A stretch of DNA of 64,000 nt. Source: Capra hircus. Taxonomy: Eukaryota; Chordata; Mammalia; Artiodactyla; Bovidae. Under the pieces are notes generated by a model. The model was not told the DNA's origin and did no database searches. It saw only the letters and a program-made list of their open reading frames with translations. Of the stretch, positions 34,385 to 45,852 are shown piece after piece. Each line of letters begins with the position of its first letter. Positions within the stretch are counted from its first letter, which is position 1. The translations under genes and the position numbers were made by a program. Location of the stretch: assembly GCF_001704415.2 (NCBI RefSeq), contig NC_030819.1, positions 38,310,575 to 38,374,574 of the forward strand, read 5' to 3'.

Positions 34385-34475
34385 ATTGTCTGTCAAGTTC
34401 TCTGAAAGATGAAAACTGTACCTCTTCTATTCACTACTTTACCCTACCCACTGCAGGCAATTAATAAAGGTCCTT
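34385..34475 (+). mobile_element. L2 LINE 3' end, possible
   Basis: 'ttattgtctgtcaagttctc', 'aaactgtacctcttctattc' and 'gcaggcaattaataaaggtc' follow the order of the L2 3' end. It is very diverged. Confidence 0.4.
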
Positions 34476-34528
34476 AGTGTATATGCCCTGAATGTGTTTG
34501 GAACACCTACTCTGTATGTACAACTCCC

Positions 34529-34790
34529 TAAGCTAAGGCTGAGTCTCCGGTACTTTGGCCACCACATGCGAAGAGTTGTCTCATTGGAAAAGACTCTGAT
34601 GCTAGGAGGGATTGGGGGCAGGAGAAGAAGGGGACGACCAAGGATGAGATGGCTGGATGGCATCACCAACTCGATGGATGTGAGTTTGAGTGAACTCCGG
34701 GAGATGGTGATGGACAGGGAGGCCTGGCGTGCTGCGATTCATGGGGTCACAAAGAGTCAGACACGACTGAGCAACTGAATTGAACTGAAG
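34529..34790 (+). mobile_element. BovB 3' end, about 260 bp
   Basis: It starts 'aagctaaggctgagtctccg' and continues through 'ggccaccacatgcgaagagt' and 'gatgagatggctggatggca' to a two-unit pentamer tail. It is severely 5'-truncated. A MIR fragment follows at once. Confidence 0.93.
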
Positions 34791-35215
34791 CACATTATGT
34801 TATTTACTTCTCAGAATAATACCTCAATTTATATACTACTATCTCTATTATGGGCTTCCCAGGTGGCACAGTGGTAAAGAAATCTCGTGGCAATGAAAGA
34901 GATTCAGGAGACACAGGTTCAATCCCTGGGTTGGGAAGATCCCCTGGAGAAGGGAATGGCTGCCACTCCAGTATTCTTGCCTGGGAAATTCCATGGACAG
35001 AGGAGCCTGGTGGGCTATAGTCCAAGGGGTTGCAGAGTCGGACATGAATAAGCATGCGCTGGAGGAGGATGAGGAGGTCTCCATTATAAACGTTAGCAAA
35101 GTGAAGCTAAGAACAGTTATGAGATCACCAAATTAATATGGAATGGAATCAGGATTTAAACTCAAGACTGTTTTCACATGCCAAGCCTGTTCCACTGACC
35201 TAGCCTTCTTAGCAA
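34790..35215 (-). mobile_element. MIR SINE split by a Bov-tA
   Basis: Complement MIR words lie on both sides of the SINE. Left: 'ttatttacttctcagaataa', 'actactatctctattat'. Right: 'aagtgaagctaagaacagtt', 'atcaggatttaaactcaaga'. The order is that of one MIR. Confidence 0.6.
34852..35076 (+). mobile_element. Bov-tA SINE with GGA-rich end
   Basis: Head 'gggcttcccaggtggcacag', box-B-like 'ggttcaatccctgg', tail 'gccactccagtattcttgcc', and an end of 'ggaggaggatgaggag'. 'atctctattat' (34841-34851) and 'gtctccattat' (35077-35087) form a degraded target duplication. Confidence 0.92.
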
Positions 35216-35641
35216 TGAAAATTTCTGGGCAAAATAGAAGTTAAAAGCTAAATTAATATGTTAAAGATACAGTATTTTAAAAATTACCTCTGTTACTCAA
35301 TTCCAAATGCTCAATATCCCACAAAGAGACTATTCTTCCTCCGTCTTAAAACACAGAGAAGCTTTCTCAATATCACTGATGAACATTCCTACTGAACCAC
35401 ATCTGTCATGCACACATCAGAAGACTGGGTGTGTCAGGCAGAAGAAGAATGTAACTTTTGGGAGACTGGAGTGATTGTTAGCTCAGTGGTTTTCAAAGCT
35501 AAGTATGTAGAGTATCATGGGGTGTGATGGGGGATGCATCTAAAAGTGCAGATTCCTGGGCTGTGCCCAGAGATACTTTGATTCAGTCGGAACAGCTTGG
35601 CACCAAGAAATCTGTTTACTTAACAATCAATGGCATGTGCC
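35216..35641. other. Unannotated stretch
   Basis: I recognise no gene. 'gtggttttcaaagctaagta' and 'gcagattcctgggctgtgcc' (35485-35570) resemble the middle of an old mammal-wide repeat, but I cannot name it. Confidence 0.3.
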
Positions 35642-35650
35642 CTACTGCAG

Positions 35651-36021
35651 TTCAGTTCAGTTCAGTCGCTCAGTCGTGTCTGACTTTTTGTGACCCCATG
35701 AACTGCATCATGCCAGGCCTCCCTGTCCATCACCAACTCCCAGAGTTCATTCAAGCTCATGTCCATCGAGTCGGTGATGCCATCTAGCCATCTCATCCTC
35801 TGTCGTCCCCTTCTCCTGCCCCCAATCCCTCCCAGCATCAGAGTCTTATCCAATGAGTCAACTCTTCGCATGAGATGGCCAAAGTACTGGAGTTTCAGCT
35901 TTAGCATCATTCCTTTCAAAGAACACCCAGGACTGATCTCCTTTAGAATGGACTGGTTGGATTTCCTTGCAGTCCAAGGGACTCTCAGGAGTCTTCTCCA
36001 ACACCACAGTTTAAAAGCATT
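35651..36021 (-). mobile_element. BovB 3' end with 9-bp target duplication
   Basis: The complement of the tail and C-terminal part, up to 'ccacagtttaaaagcat'. 'ctactgcag' at 35642-35650 and 36022-36030 is an exact duplication. The 371-bp insert is a clean 5'-truncated BovB (or ART2-like derivative). Confidence 0.95.
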
Positions 36022-36030
36022 CTACTGCAG

Positions 36031-37317
36031 GGGGTCCTCAAACCACCTTTGGGGAAACATGAGAGCAATTGAACTATTTATTACTGAGATAAAGTTATTG
36101 TTCTAACTCCTTTCATGAGAAAACCTTTTTAATTGTATACAATGTTGATTTTTTTTTTTAAAGACAATCCTCTAATACAGTATAAAATTAAACATCACAA
36201 AAAGAAACATAGGTAAAAGTACGTCTCCTCCCCCTTTTCCCGAATCAGCACATGACCTTTCCAGGGCAACCCCAACCACTGTTGCCCTCAAATAAAAATT
36301 TTTTCTTTGGTTAAATCTATCAATAAGGTTAGAGACTATCACAATTCTGAAGTTAGGAGGGTCACGTAGCTTAGGATGGAGTGATGCTAGTGGATGTAGT
36401 GATAAATGATAGGTTTAAGGATACAGATATTGTGAAGCTAGAGTTTTAACAAAAAAGAAAAGGGGCACAGCCAGAGAAGGCCAGAGATGCCAAAGTCAAC
36501 CTCCAGCAGCTTCCCAGCTGTGCCAAATGTTGGCCTTTGGTGGGGAGGCATAATTAGTGTGGTTAAAGGGATTTCATATCTTTGGGTGGAAATTCATCTA
36601 AGCATGCCAAATATCAATATTGTGTTTCATCTGAGCCTCTCTGTTTAATTTCTCCTGCCACACCTTTCAAACTGTGGTGATGGGAACAATAATAAGCCTG
36701 TGTTATTTGGTTCCATCAGACCTGTTTTTTCTATATCTCTTAAAAAATCATATTTCACTATCATACAAATTCAAATTTACTACCTGATGTGAGTGGAAGA
36801 AGTAGTGGTAGAGATTCACTTTTCTGGTTTTCTCTTCATGATTGTCTTTTTCTTTTTAACCTCAAAAATACACCTAAAATGACAAATTTCTGCTAAGTAG
36901 CTTGCAGTGCCTCGCATTTTGATCTAACTCTCCACATTAAATTCCATGAGTTGCATGTGGAAATTGGAAAATTTTTCATTAGAAGGGCCATCTTCATTTT
37001 ATAAAGCAACCGAGGTGAATCAGAAAAGGAAGAGGTTATGTTTGTCTCTGTATCTGGGGTAAACCTACTATTTATCAAAGACAAGTGATGAATCAAGATA
37101 GAAGGGGAGTGAGGCAAAGGATTAAGTCCTGATTGCGCCTCTGGCTGGCTGCTTGCCTCATAAACCACTTGTACTCTGGGCCTTTCTCTTGTGTGAAACA
37201 GCAGCTGGATCAGATGAATACTAACAGACTAACATGGATAAGTCTGTGTGATCGAATCATCCTCTTAAAAAAAATATTCAACACTAAACAGAAAAATAGA
37301 AATGCTGCCAATTCTTT
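36031..37317. other. Unannotated stretch
   Basis: No gene or repeat family was recognised. Poly-T/A runs lie near 36150 and 37265. Open frames are short. Confidence 0.4.
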
Positions 37318-37545
37318 TTTTCTATGAAAGTATCATTGATTAGCAATGTTATTTGTGTTAATTTCTGCCATACAGCAAGATGATTCAGTTATACACATAT
37401 ATGCATTCTTTTTTGTTGTTCTTTTCCATTATGGTTTATCCCAAGATATTGAATATAGTTCCATGTTAAATAGTAAGACTTTGTTGTTTTATTCATTCTA
37501 TATGTAATAGTTTGCATTAACTACTCCCAAATTCCCAACTGTGCC
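37318..37545 (-). mobile_element. L1 LINE 3' UTR, antisense
   Basis: The complement of the L1 3' UTR is clear: 'gttaatttctgccatacagc', 'aagatgattcagttatacac', 'tccattatggtttatcccaa', 'gatattgaatatagttccat', 'atgtaatagtttgcattaac'. It is the same family as 12484-13055 in the opposite orientation. Confidence 0.85.
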
Positions 37546-37975
37546 AAGAAGAGCTTCCCTCTTCTTGATTATCTCTTCTAAGAGAGGGAAGTATTTTCAT
37601 TTTCTAAACCATCCAAAAGCTATGTCTATCTGCCTTCCAGTTTAATGAGTGTTAATGAAACTACAGTTGACAGATCCAGTACAGAAAGTTCTGAAAACCT
37701 GCTTAATCTTTCTTTAATTCAAAACATTAGGCTGGGCTCTGCTGTTTACTTTTTACAGTTCATACATAATCAAGAGGAAAGGGGGTAGCGAAATAAGCAA
37801 CTCTTTTGCTTTGGAAATTCTTTCTTGATAGCTGAATTGAGAGTAGAGAGCCTCAAGCCTCTTTTTAATTTTCTACTGGATTAGATCGAGCTAACAGATT
37901 ATCAAGCAAGAAATGGACAAGCACAGTATTTATGGAACAGCTGCAAAGGGACCAGAAATTGAAATAAGGCCCATG
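37546..37975. other. Unannotated stretch
   Basis: Nothing recognised. Confidence 0.4.
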
Positions 37976-38184
37976 TGTAGTGGTTAGTCACTAAGTTGTG
38001 TCTGACTCTTGCAACACCATGGACTGTAGCCCACCAGGCTCTTCCGTCCATGGGATTTCCCAGGCAAGAATACTGGAGTGGTAGCCATTTCCTTCTCCAG
38101 GGAATCTTCCCAACCCAGGATTCAAACCCCAGTCTCCCACATTGCAGCCAGATTCTCCACCAACTGAACCACCAGAGAAGCTCC
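37976..38184 (-). mobile_element. Bov-tA SINE
   Basis: Complement. The tail 'ttgtgtctgactcttgcaac' comes first, then the middle 'tgccatttccttctcc'-type words and the head 'gattctccaccaactgaacc'. No clear target duplication was found. Confidence 0.9.
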
Positions 38185-39419
38185 AAGACTCACAGGGAAT
38201 TTCAAAGAATAAGATACAGACTATTCCAGCCTCATAGAATTTACACTTTATTTGCTAAGGGGAAACACCAACACATGCAAGCTCTGCAAAGAAAAATTGT
38301 TATTTATACAATCTATGACAAATAAAAACATTTAGATGGAGGAAAGGAAATGATCGTCATAAAGAGAATCTACATTGCAAGCTATATGGTGAACAGAGAT
38401 AAAAGATGCAAAAATTAGTAAAATCTCCAAATTGAATACACTGACCAGCTCTCATCTCCAAGATCACACTGCTTGAAAGCTGGGTCAAGCACCCTTTGAT
38501 AAGAAGACAACAAAATGCTATTCAAGATTAAATTTCAGGGACAACTTAGAAAAACGTTTTAAAAATCTGATTTCCAAGTCCCGTGGAGAGTCATCTTTTT
38601 AAAGAAGAATCCTCTAACATGTTTTGGAAATCTTTTGTAACTTCTAAAGAAATATTTTTTAATTGGGCTGGATAAGGCATAGCAATTCTTAATGGCATTT
38701 TTACGTCATGCTTGAAAATTAGTTAGGAAAATGGACAGTTCCTTTGGGGTTTGTCTTAGGGATTTCTTTTTTTCATAAACAAAAGAGAAGTTCCTTATAA
38801 TGGAAAACTAGTTCCAAGATATACAACTTAACAGAAATATGGGAAAGGAATTATTTTTCTCCAAAATGCTTTCCTTCTTTCTTCTTGTTCTAAATGGTCA
38901 TTTCAGTGGGTTTTTTTTTTCCTGATAGAACAATAGACGCTTATTTCCACAAAAGAAATGGTGTAAGCAATCAAAAAAACATTTTCCTAATGGAAGACAG
39001 ATAAAAGAGAAAGAGAGAGAGAGAAAGAGAGAACACACTTTAACAAAAAACAAAGGAAATCTCCAGCACTGTGGTTCATATTCAAATGGAAAAAAATAAA
39101 ATGAGCTTCTAACATAATGAGTTTACTGTTTAGTGTACCATCCCCATTTTCACATTTCAAAACATGTGCCATACAACTCAGAGGTATGGGAGGATGTGTG
39201 AGGAAGCTCAGAGAACAAGTACTTTTTGGCATCCCAGCAAAGTGAGCCACAGGCATAGAAGATTACAAAATGAAAAGTTGTCCCTCAAGTGGAAAGATGT
39301 GTCTGTCTGTCCCTTGAATACCAAGACTTCTGTTTGAGTTTCATTTTCAACTGGATGGTCAGAACATTTAATTGCAGATGTTGCTGTGGGTAAAAATGGC
39401 AGAGTAATAGGTCTTAGTT
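38185..39419. other. Unannotated stretch with a GA-rich run
   Basis: No gene was recognised. A purine run 'agagagagagagaaagagag' lies at about 39012-39031. The minus-strand open frames near 39000-39460 have no known domain. Confidence 0.4.
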
Positions 39420-39523
39420 CTATGTAGTGAGCACCTGCTGCATACCAGGCGCTTTGCATACTATGCACTCACTTTTCAGCCCTGCAGCTCTGCACAGGAA
39501 GATACTACAACCTTGCTCTTGTG
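39420..39523 (-). mobile_element. MIR SINE, first part, possible
   Basis: 'gagcacctgctgcataccag' and 'gcgctttgcatactatgcac' are complement MIR words. 'gatccaagatttgaattcag' with 'ttggctcaaagccttc' after the BovB at 39801-39872 fits the rest of the same element. Confidence 0.55.
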
Positions 39524-39800
39524 GTTCAGTCACTACGTCGTGTCTGACTCTTTGTGACCACATGAACTAAAGGACGCCAGCCTTCTCTGTCCTTCACCAT
39601 CTCCAGGAATTTGCTCAAACTCATGTCCATTGAGTCGGTGATGCCACCCAACCATCTCATCTGTCATCCCCTACTCCTTTGTCCTTCAATCTTTCCCAGC
39701 ATCAGGGTCTTTTCTACTGAGTTGGCTCTTTGCATCAGGTGGCCAAAGTATAAGTTGACTGTTTTGATCATCTTTCTGTCCAAAGGACTCTCAATAGTCA
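39524..39800 (-). mobile_element. BovB 3' end, internally deleted
   Basis: Complement of the BovB C-terminal region: 'ggttcagtcactacgtcgtg', 'ccattgagtcggtgatgcca', 'catcaggtggccaaagta'. It then skips to 'tccaaaggactctcaatagt'. The pentamer tail is reduced to one unit, so this copy is older or more eroded than most here. Confidence 0.85.
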
Positions 39801-40137
39801 ATTAACCAGTGATCACACACTTTATGGATGGATCCAAGATTTGAATTCAGTTATTTTTGGCTCAAAGCCTTCATTCAACTCCTCCTTCCTCACCACCACC
39901 TCCTCTCCACCACCTCAAAATGTGCCACTTTGGAATTTCTATTATTTTGAGCTAAATACACTTGAGAAACAGCAGATGAGGAAAGATTCTCTGATCTCCC
40001 TTTTTCTACCTAAAAGCAGGTGATAAGATTTCCTATGAGAAAGGTGTCTTTGTTGTGCCAGGAAGAATATTCTTATCATGCAGACTGGGAGTCAAAATGG
40101 CCTTGTACAAACTAACCTACTAAAATAACCCTTATTG

Positions 40138-40257
40138 GGAATTCTCCTGTAGTTCTTGTGGTTCATGCTTTCACTTCCAGGGCTCCAGGTTCAATCCCTA
40201 GTCAGGGAACTAAAATCTCATAAGCCAAGCAGTGTGGCTTAAAAAAAAAAAAAAACT
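40138..40257 (+). mobile_element. Short tRNA-type SINE (CHR-like)
   Basis: 'gaattctcctgtagttcttg', 'ggttcaatccctagtcaggg' and 'ggcttaaaaaaaaaaaaa' give a tRNA-like head running straight into poly-A, without the BovB tail. It resembles the short artiodactyl tRNA SINEs. Confidence 0.7.
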
Positions 40258-42057
40258 TTTAAGAAAATGAAATAATCTTATCTTCTGTTAGTTTTCCTTA
40301 CATATTTCTTAGTTACTGTCCCACAATTTATGGCCCATAGCCCAAGCCCCTTTGTCTTGTCCCACCACACAATTTATCAATCTTTGTTTAAAAAAGTATG
40401 TAAGCTTTGGGGCCTAATGATTTCTTTGGGTCTTCATTTTCCTTTTGAAGATTCCTGTGTGGGTCTTCAAAATATTAAATAAAATATTAAATATAAATAA
40501 AAATGTTAAAAATGTAAAATAAAATGTTTATAAAATAAAATATTTTATAAATATTTATGATATTTATTATTAAATATTATAAAATATGTAAATAAAATAT
40601 TTTTAATATTTAATATTAAGCAACATTTGTATTTTTTTTCCTGTTAGTCAGTCTTATGTTAGCTTAACTCTCAAGCTGGGTCAGAGAACACAAAAGGGTA
40701 GAAGCAAGTGCTTCTTTCCCTATGCATCTATCCAGCACTCTCAGACATCTCTAAGGTTTTCTTGCCATGGAGGAAATAAAAGCAATTCACATAATTTTGT
40801 TAATGATTTTATGTGTTATCTGTCCAAGACTCACACTGGAGAGAATAATATTTAAGCATGGGTCTCCCGTGGCAACATTTCAAAGTATCTGGAAAGGAAG
40901 GATGTTTCAAGGCTGAGGTGAAACTTGGTTACACCTTTCAAGTCTCCCTACATGGGGCCACTGTGTTGCACAACTCCAGGGTCAGGTTCACGGGAATCTG
41001 AGAGGACAGTGGGCTGCAGACTTACACAGGGCACTGCTGACATGGTTGTATGGCTATGGGAGATCAGACTCCGCCTAATCAACAGTTGTCAGCAACTAAG
41101 AAGGCCTTATTGATTAGCTCCATCCAGCATCTATTTTACTGAACAGAAAATTGAACCCTAAGAGGCTAAGTTACTGCCCTATCAGAGCTAGAACCAGGGA
41201 GAGGGCAGAAGTGGTGGAGGGTGGGGAGATGGGGATTAAGCACAGGGGGAGGGACAGGAAACCAAGGCATGAAAAAGAAGCTTGCTGGACTCCAACTGGG
41301 TCCCACAGTTGATGCTTAAAAAATATCAACCCCATCAACTCTCCCCACGCCCACTTTGCAATTAATTTGGCAACTCAGAAGGATAAGAATTGACCCAGTA
41401 AATCAAACGAAGTCTATCTCAAAGACATGGAACAGAATCACAATGCAAGTACAAGTTTTCCTTCTCAGGAAAGGTCATGGATACTTAAATCCCAAACTCT
41501 TCACCTCTAAAATCCAAGCTTCATAGGTTCAATGTTTCATCTAGATTAGGAGAGACTTGTATCTTTTAGAAGAAAAGTGAACAGTTTTTGGAAATCACTT
41601 TCTCTTAATTACATAGTTCTGGTTAGCAAGCTCAAGCTTTGCTGTAGTGGCTTTCAAACTGTGATTCCCTGGATTTCCAAGGAATAGCTCCAAGAGTTCT
41701 AGAAAACACATGATTTGGTGATTACAGATTACCCACCTCAAGACAGAAAAGATCAATCACCAGGGATGCTAACATGATGGAAAAGGACCTGGGAACTGGT
41801 TGCCTTGCCTACTTATCATCAATTTCTTGATCTCCTCCACCCAAACCATGACTCAACTCAAAGATTTTCCTTTGAAGTAGTGTTCCACCACTCTAGAAAA
41901 AAGTCTGTTGAATATCAAGTTATACAGAGAGTTTTGTAACCTCTCCTAAAGTTACAGAAATCCCCCTGAGAGAAGTTTCAGTGTTGGGGATGTTTCTGTT
42001 CAATGGACTTATCAGAACAGCAATCACAGTCATCATGGCTGTGAATACCCGAAACTG
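40258..42057. other. Mostly unannotated stretch
   Basis: No gene was recognised. It contains an AT-rich block (listed separately). A MIR-like complement word lies at about 41135-41215 ('cagaaaattgaaccctaaga', 'agctagaaccagggaga'). Confidence 0.35.
40478..40620. repeat. AT-only block with short palindromes
   Basis: Apart from a few G and C, the block is A/T. It is built from 'aaataaaatatt'-like words and includes 'ataaaatattttat', which is self-complementary. It looks like simple sequence that can extrude or unwind easily. Confidence 0.8.
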
Positions 42058-42428
42058 CTGTGCATACTCACAATGGCTAAGGCATTGAAGTAGCCTAAGT
42101 GTCGATCAACAGATGAGTGAATAAAGAGGATGTGCTGATATACACAATGGAATATTACTGAGCCATGAAAAATAATGAAACAATGTCATTTGCAGCAACA
42201 TGGACAGACCTAGAGATTATCATACTGAGTGAAATAAGCCAGCTAGAGAAAGATATATCATCTGATATCACTTATATGTGGTATCTAAAAATGAATGCAA
42301 ACAGATTTATTTACAAACCAAAACAGACCTACAGACATAGAAAACAATCATATTGTTACCAAAGGGGAGGGAGGAGAGAGATAAATTAGGAGTTGGGGAT
42401 TAAAATATAGATAATATTGTATGCAAAT
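42058..42428 (+). mobile_element. L1 LINE 3' end, first part
   Basis: 'caatggaatattactgagcc', 'gcaacatggacagacctaga', 'gatatcacttatatgtggta' and 'aaaggggagggaggagagag' follow the L1 3' end. The UTR continues after the nested SINE complex at 42803. Confidence 0.85.
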
Positions 42429-42530
42429 TTGGACTTCCTAGGTGGTACTAGTGGCAAAGAACCTGCCTGTCAATACACAAGACTTTTGAAACACATAATC
42501 TTAATCTTCCTGTGTCTGGAAGATTCTCTA

Positions 42531-42596
42531 GTGTGTGTGTGCACGTGTGTGTGTGCGCGCGCGCACGTGTGTGTGTGTGTGTGTGTGTGTACACGC
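42531..42596 (+). repeat. 66-bp alternating purine-pyrimidine tract
   Basis: Every base alternates G/A with T/C, mostly GT, with an internal 'gcgcgcgcgc' core. Such tracts are classic candidates for left-handed DNA. It forms the microsatellite end of the minus-strand SINE piece at 42597-42683. Confidence 0.97.
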
Positions 42597-42683
42597 TCAG
42601 TTGTGTCCAACTCCTTGCAACCCCTTGGACTGTGGCCCTCCAGGCTCCTCTGTCCATGGAATTTTCCAGGCAAGAATACTACT
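42597..42683 (-). mobile_element. Bov-A monomer fragment nested in Bov-tA
   Basis: Complement of the BovB-derived tail: 'cagttgtgtccaactccttg', 'ctccaggctcctctgtccat', 'ccaggcaagaatact'. It faces the plus-strand tail of the host SINE at 42700-42795 and so forms a near-adjacent inverted repeat. Confidence 0.88.
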
Positions 42684-42802
42684 CCCTGGAAGAAATGACA
42701 ACCCACTCCAGTGTTCTTGCCTGGAAAATCCCATGGACTGAGGAACCTGGCAGACGGCAGTCCATGGGGCCACAAAGAGTGGGACTCAACAGCTGAGCAC
42801 AT

Positions 42803-43004
42803 GCTACATATAGAAAATAGATGACCCACAAGGACCTACAGTATAGCACAAGGAACTATACTCAATCTTGCAATACCCTATAATGGAGGAGACAGTTTTA
42901 ACAAAAGAAGAACAAATATATATTTATATAACTGAATCACTTTGCTGTACACCTGAAACTAACTCAGCATTATAAATCAACTATATTTCAATTTAAAAAT
43001 TTTC
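42803..43004 (+). mobile_element. L1 LINE 3' UTR, second part
   Basis: 'atagaaaatagatgacccac', 'aaggacctacagtatagcac', 'gaatcactttgctgtacacc' and 'tataaatcaactatatttca' complete the L1 begun at 42058. Confidence 0.85.
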
Positions 43005-43978
43005 ATTGCTATGCAAAACATGAGCAATTGAGGCACCGGCATTTTATCAAAACAATGTCATTTTGTTAAAGAATGAAACTGATGCTGGTGTAAGCACTAC
43101 CAAGTGCAAAGTTCATGAGCTAAAGCTGAGGGAACTAGATTTAGATAAAGGATCTGCATTTCATTTTTAAAGCATTATCATTTTCCTGGGGGGTCACTGG
43201 CTGAGTGTCTTGCCTCCACAGAATAACGTAATGGTAGGTCCATATTATTACTGACTGGACTCCAGAACCACTTGTAATCCTCTCGGTTCTGCTTCTTCTA
43301 TAGGACGTCAGCACCAACTTTCTCACTGAAAGAGAAAAGGCAAGAATGAACAAGACGTTTGAAAGATAAAAACGTGTCTTATCTCTCTATCTTAAACATC
43401 AGCATATAGGAGCCTACATGTTCTACTCAGGCATTTCTCAACAGTGGGTTCCAGTTATTCGGGAGTTGGAGAAAGGTTTTAAGGGTTTACTCAGATTCAA
43501 TTCCAGGAATCAACACTGCCTGGAGGAGCACTAAGCATGGGAAGAAATGGTGTCCACAGACACTGTGTGTGTTCAACCAGAAAGGCAAGCGACCAGACAG
43601 GAGAAATGTCCACCCTTCCACTCAGCTCCACACCTTGTTGCCACAAAATTATTGAGTTGAGAAAATCCCTGCACTTGATTTCCCCCAAAACCTGACTTCT
43701 GCCTGGTCTTTTAAGTCTATGCTTATGAATTGGACATAGAGAGTTGACAGAATCTAAAAAGTCAGAAATGTTTGCTTGGACTGGAAAGAAATTTGAGGTT
43801 AACTTCATAAAGTCTTCGCCCAGGACACTTGACCAAGGATAACAGAGGTATAGTTGCACCGATGACCATTCCACCCTGGACACTCCCATGAAGGAAGACA
43901 CCATCTTAGAATGTAGAAAGTGCCAGTGTCATCTGTGACATCTCTTCCAGAGGCTGTACAGCTTGTTGCTGAGACATT
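43005..43978. other. Unannotated stretch
   Basis: Nothing recognised. The 135-codon minus-strand open frame (43497-43904) shows no known domain and no supporting exon signals, so I do not call it a gene. Confidence 0.4.
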
Positions 43979-44265
43979 CAGTTCAGTTCAGTTCAGTTCA
44001 GTTCAGTCGCTCAGTTGTGTCTGACTCTTTGCGACCCCATGAATCGCAGCACACCAGGCCTCCCTGTCCATCACCAACTCCCGGAGTTCACTCAAACTCA
44101 CGTCCGTCGAGTCAGTGATGCCATCCAGCCATCTCATCCTCTGTCACCCACTTCTTCTCCTGCCCCCAATCCCTCCCAGCATCAGAGTCTTTTCCAATGA
44201 GTCAACTCTTCGCATGAGGTGGCCAAAGTACTGGAGTTTCAGCTTTAGCATCATTCCTTCCAAAT
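43979..44265 (-). mobile_element. BovB 3' end with a long pentamer tail
   Basis: The complement tail has five to six CAGTT units, the longest in the window, followed by C-terminal sequence up to 'catcattccttccaaa'. No target duplication is obvious. Confidence 0.93.
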
Positions 44266-45517
44266 AAAAGATGTCAAATTCTTCATACAAGGCTCGCTGA
44301 GAATATCTGCCATTCCATTTGAATATAGGGCCCTAGAATTAGACAATCGCTTCTTATAGTTCTGAAATTGGAGCCATCTTCCTTTCAATTTTTTCATGAA
44401 AGATTTCTCTAGGTAATATTTTTCAATTCAACAGCCCCCACAATGTGACAGCACCCAACACTTTCCCTTGCTTCAGAAGGGAGAGTAAAGTTGTTAACAA
44501 ATACACTTAAACGAGTGACAAGTGTTACGAGAAAAGTAAAACTAAGATGTTAGAGGTGAGGCGGGCACAGAACTGCTGAGTAATTTTTTAAACCAGTTTT
44601 CTAAGTAAAATTCCTTTCCTAAAAAAATTCTCTTTTACCCATTGATATCAGTTACTAATAGAATTCCTGACTAAGATTCTAATTTCCTACATAAGCTCAC
44701 TCCTTTAAACTTTCAGATTATAAATCAGTACATCATTCAGTCTTTCAATAATTACTCAACACCTACATGTGTGCAGTAATTCATCTTTTGATTTCTAAAT
44801 CATGAATCAATGGTTTATTGAGCCTCAAGCTATCCAGCAAATTTCAATCCTTGAACAGAAATTTCAGAGTCTTCGGCTTGTTATTCTTTGCTTCACTCTC
44901 CGGAAAGAATTTGACAAGAGTCCGGGTGAGATATCTAAAAGAAATAAAAACCACCTCACTGATCCAGAGAAATTTTTACATCAGCATATCAAATTATATC
45001 CAAATAGCCAATATGATAATTGCTTTCCAGATTTCATAGCATAATCAAACAATAACAAGAAAAAAAGTCCTTCCAAATATGATCTAGGTAAGATAACTCA
45101 CAATGTTTATCTTCCCCTGAGCTATTGTGATGATTAATAAGATAATGTTCACAAAGCCCTTTGAAGGAGTAATGTAATGTACTTTGAAGCATTATCATTT
45201 TTTTATTAATGAGTTTTGATTCTGACAGTTGCCAGTTGCGCTACAGCCATGGTAAACTCTTGGTTGTCTCCACAAGGGAAGAACACATGACCCAATAGAG
45301 AAAACAGTGTTCGGTGGCAGATAATATTTGCTCCAGGAGAAAGCCAAGTCCTGCTACAGACAACAGTTACCAGGCAAAGGAACTCGAAAACCATCAGAAA
45401 GGACAGGTCAGGATGCTAGAATGGGACCAAAGCTATTATAGAAAGAAACACTCCAAATATACATGGAGAAAATTTAAAGAGGTAAATTAGAATTTCCACA
45501 CCAATGCAAAGTTAATT
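44266..45517. other. Mostly unannotated stretch
   Basis: No gene was recognised. A weak MIR-like word occurs at about 45118-45165 ('gctattgtgatgattaataa', 'gataatgttcacaaagccct'). Open frames near 44802-45044 have no known domain. Confidence 0.35.
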
Positions 45518-45642
45518 GTATTGCATTCATTCATTCACTTGTACTCAAACCAAATATTAATTACCTCTATGCATCAGGCAATGTTCTAAGTGCTCAGAAT
45601 GTAAAAACAAATAAAACAGCCTCTGTTTTCAAGGGGCTTACT
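45518..45642 (-). mobile_element. L2 LINE 3' end
   Basis: 'ttgcattcattcattcactt', 'ctctatgcatcaggcaatgt' and 'tctaagtgctcagaatgt' are the complement of the L2 end, including its TGAA-type tail. A Bov-A is inserted at its right edge. Confidence 0.65.
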
Positions 45643-45643
45643 G

Positions 45644-45762
45644 GAGAAGGAAATGGCAATCCACTCCAGTACTGTTGCCTGGAAAATCCCATGGACAGAG
45701 GAGCCTGGTGGACTACAGTCCATGGGGTTGCAGAGAGTCGGACACGACTGAGCTACTTCACT
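45644..45762 (+). mobile_element. Bov-A monomer SINE
   Basis: Only the BovB-derived half is present: 'tggagaaggaaatggcaatc', 'ggcaatccactccagtactg', 'gagagtcggacacgactgag'. There is no tRNA head. Its edges carry 'cttact'/'tttact'. Confidence 0.88.
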
Positions 45763-45852
45763 CACTCTTTACTAGGGGACGGAGGCTCGGGCAGTAGAGA
45801 AGTTATGTACGAAAACAGGAATTACTGAATTGTTGTAGACAATATGAAAGAA

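Larger units (their letters stand above)
42430..42802 (+). mobile_element. Bov-tA SINE, split
   Basis: The plus-strand head ('ggacttcctaggtggtacta', 'aagaacctgcctgtcaatac') runs to about 42530. The tail resumes at 'ccctggaagaaatgacaacc' (about 42684) and ends at 'gctgagcaca'. Between them lies an opposite-strand Bov-A piece with a GT-rich end. The whole complex lies inside the L1. Confidence 0.85.

Noticed and set aside
43497..43904. 135-codon minus-strand gene
   Set aside because: No known motif, no exon signals, and no supporting frame conservation that can be judged from one sequence.
43976..44006. CRISPR-like or satellite array of CAGTT units
   Set aside because: It is the pentamer tail of BovB. 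There are no spacers, and the same tail ends most BovB copies.
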